From the NCBI GenBank assembly GCA_900554405.1, contig USHI01000061.1, positions 1 to 7,210 on the forward strand: DNA of 7,210 bases. The letters run 5' to 3'. The notes under the pieces are model-generated. The model ran no database searches. It saw only the letters and a program-made list of their open reading frames with translations, and had not been told where the DNA came from. Made by a program: the position numbers and the translations under genes. Below, one piece after another: positions 5,994-7,210 of this stretch. The number at the start of each line of letters is the position of its first letter. Position 1 is the stretch's first letter. Source of the stretch: an uncultured Eubacteriales bacterium (lineage in GTDB: Bacteria > Bacillota > Clostridia > Oscillospirales > CAG-382).

Positions 5994-7210
5994 TTATTCC
6001 GCTTCGTAAACGCCTTCGGAAACTTCGTCGCCGGTGTCGACCTCGACATCGCGGTACATCTGCATACCCGTACCTGCGGGGATGAGCTTACCTATGATAA
6101 CGTTTTCCTTAAGCCCGAGCAGCGGATCCTTTTTGCCCTTGATCGCTGCTTCGGCAAGCACCTTTGTGGTTTCCTGGAAGGAAGCGGCGGAAAGGAAGGA
6201 ATCGGTGGAAAGCGAAGCCTTTGTGATGCCGAGAAGCTGATTCGTACCCTCGGCAGGGAGCTTCGGCGTTTCGTCCGGGTGTTCGGCGTTGTATTTTTCG
6301 ATGGCGGAATTAGCTTCGTAGAATTCCGAAACATCGACATTCGCGCCGACAAGTAGCCCCGTATCGCCGCAGGAATCGATCTTGATCTTGCGTGTCATCT
6401 GGCGCGCAATGACCTCGATATGCTTATCGGCGATTTCGACCGCCTGCAGGCGGTAAACGCGCTGGGTTTCCTTGATGATATATTCGTAAACGGCATCCAG
6501 ACCCTTTATACGGAGTATATCCGCGGGGGCTTCGGTACCGTCGGTCAGCTTCTGGCACTTCACAACGTGAGCGCCGTCCTCGACGGCGACCTTGGTGAGC
6601 AGAGGAACGCTTGTAGCCTTTTCCTCGCCGGTTTCGTCGTCACGGACGATAAGCTGTTTTGTCTTTTTGCTTTCCTCCACGCGGAAGGTACCGTCGAATT
6701 CCGAAAGGACGGCGGTCTTCTTCGGGCGTCTCGCCTCGAAGAGCTCTTCGACACGGGGAAGACCCTGTGTTATATCCCCGCCGGCGACACCGCCGCTGTG
6801 GAAGGTTCTCATGGTAAGCTGCGTGCCCGGTTCACCGATAGACTGTGCCGCGATGATACCGACGGCTTCGCCGATATTAACGGGCTTGCCGCTTGTCATA
6901 TCCGCGCCGTAGCAGTGGATGCACACGCCGTGTTTGCTGCGGCAGTTGATGAGCGAACGGATATGGACACGGTCGATCCCGGCATCGGATATACGCCTTG
7001 CCTGAGCATCGGAGATCATGGTATCGTCGGGGACGATGACCTCGCCGGTGTTCGGATCGACGATATCGCCTATGCAGTAGCGGCCGACAAGTCTGTCCTC
7101 GAACGGCTCGATAACCTCTTCCTTGCCGCCGGGAAGCACATCCACGATACGGCTGACCCAAAGGCCTTCGTGATCGTGGCAGTTTTCCTCACGGATGATG
7201 ACATCCTGCG
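5994..7210 (-). CDS. rpoC: RNA polymerase beta' subunit, C-terminal part (cut by window edge)
   Basis: The open frame runs off the high-coordinate edge, so only the last 404 residues are present; a GTG codon inside the frame at 7143-7145 is not the start. beta' forms the active-site half of RNA polymerase. The fragment opens with DVIIREENC. Four zinc-binding cysteines are at fragment residues 10, 89, 96 and 99 (EENC, then NCRSKHGVCIHC), matching E. coli C814, C888, C895 and C898. Next comes GEAVGIIAAQSIGEPGTQ and the trigger loop LTMRTFHSGG, whose M, R and H align with E. coli M932, R933 and H936. HSGGVAGGDITQGLPRVEELFEARRPK continues without the large trigger-loop insertion of Gammaproteobacteria. 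The C-terminus has LLGITKASLSTDSFLSAASF and ends in an acidic tail. The gene is intact where visible and precedes rpsL, as in many Bacillota. Confidence 0.98.
   Translation of the reverse strand, partial: QDVIIREENCHDHEGLWVSRIVDVLPGGKEEVIEPFEDRLVGRYCIGDIVDPNTGEVIVPDDTMISDAQARRISDAGIDRVHIRSLINCRSKHGVCIHCYGADMTSGKPVNIGEAVGIIAAQSIGEPGTQLTMRTFHSGGVAGGDITQGLPRVEELFEARRPKKTAVLSEFDGTFRVEESKKTKQLIVRDDETGEEKATSVPLLTKVAVEDGAHVVKCQKLTDGTEAPADILRIKGLDAVYEYIIKETQRVYRLQAVEIADKHIEVIARQMTRKIKIDSCGDTGLLVGANVDVSEFYEANSAIEKYNAEHPDETPKLPAEGTNQLLGITKASLSTDSFLSAASFQETTKVLAEAAIKGKKDPLLGLKENVIIGKLIPAGTGMQMYRDVEVDTGDEVSEGVYEAE

Overview
This window is the translation-machinery 'str' cluster of a bacterium. Every gene lies on the minus strand. 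Read in the direction of transcription (high to low coordinates) the order is rpoC (3' part only), rpsL, rpsG, fusA, tuf, a DUF2156-family gene, tRNA-Ser(UGA), tRNA-Ser(GCU) and an intrinsic terminator. Nothing on the plus strand is convincing: the long plus-strand frames are antisense shadows of tuf, fusA and rpoC.

The likely source is Bacillota, class Clostridia, with a gut Oscillospirales-like lineage as a guess. Four observations point this way: the long 137-residue S12 of Gram-positive type; an RpoC without the large trigger-loop insertion of Gammaproteobacteria; near-perfect sigma-A type promoters with strong AGGAGG-type ribosome binding sites; and a stand-alone DUF2156 protein, a type common in Clostridia. 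The tRNA genes encode their CCA ends. No mobile element, CRISPR array, prophage or defence gene is visible, so this is conserved core genome.

Layout. At 5994-7210 is the C-terminal 404 residues of the RNA polymerase beta' subunit, with the zinc-binding cysteines and the trigger loop. A 218-bp gap follows, with a strong hairpin and then a consensus promoter (TTGACA-17-TATAAT) that starts the rpsL-rpsG-fusA unit. The 157-bp rpsL-rpsG gap is long for this operon and contains hairpins and repeated GAAATTT cores; it sits where E. coli has its S7 autoregulatory site. fusA and tuf are separated by a second consensus promoter, so tuf can be transcribed both by read-through and alone. A clean hairpin/T-run terminator follows tuf. 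The DUF2156 gene comes next with a good ribosome binding site but no clear promoter. Eleven bases after its stop codon begins a third strong promoter (TTGACA-17-TATACT), which drives the two serine tRNA genes, and an 11-bp terminator closes that unit.

Functionally, S12 and S7 are 30S subunit proteins, EF-G drives translocation, EF-Tu delivers aminoacyl-tRNA, and the tRNAs decode serine codons. The DUF2156 protein is distantly related to aminoacyl-tRNA-dependent transferases, but its substrate is unknown. The most notable details are an arginine in S12 where lysine is usual at a classic streptomycin-resistance position, a GTG start for rpsG that a longest-ORF call misses, and three almost ideal promoters within 5.6 kb.
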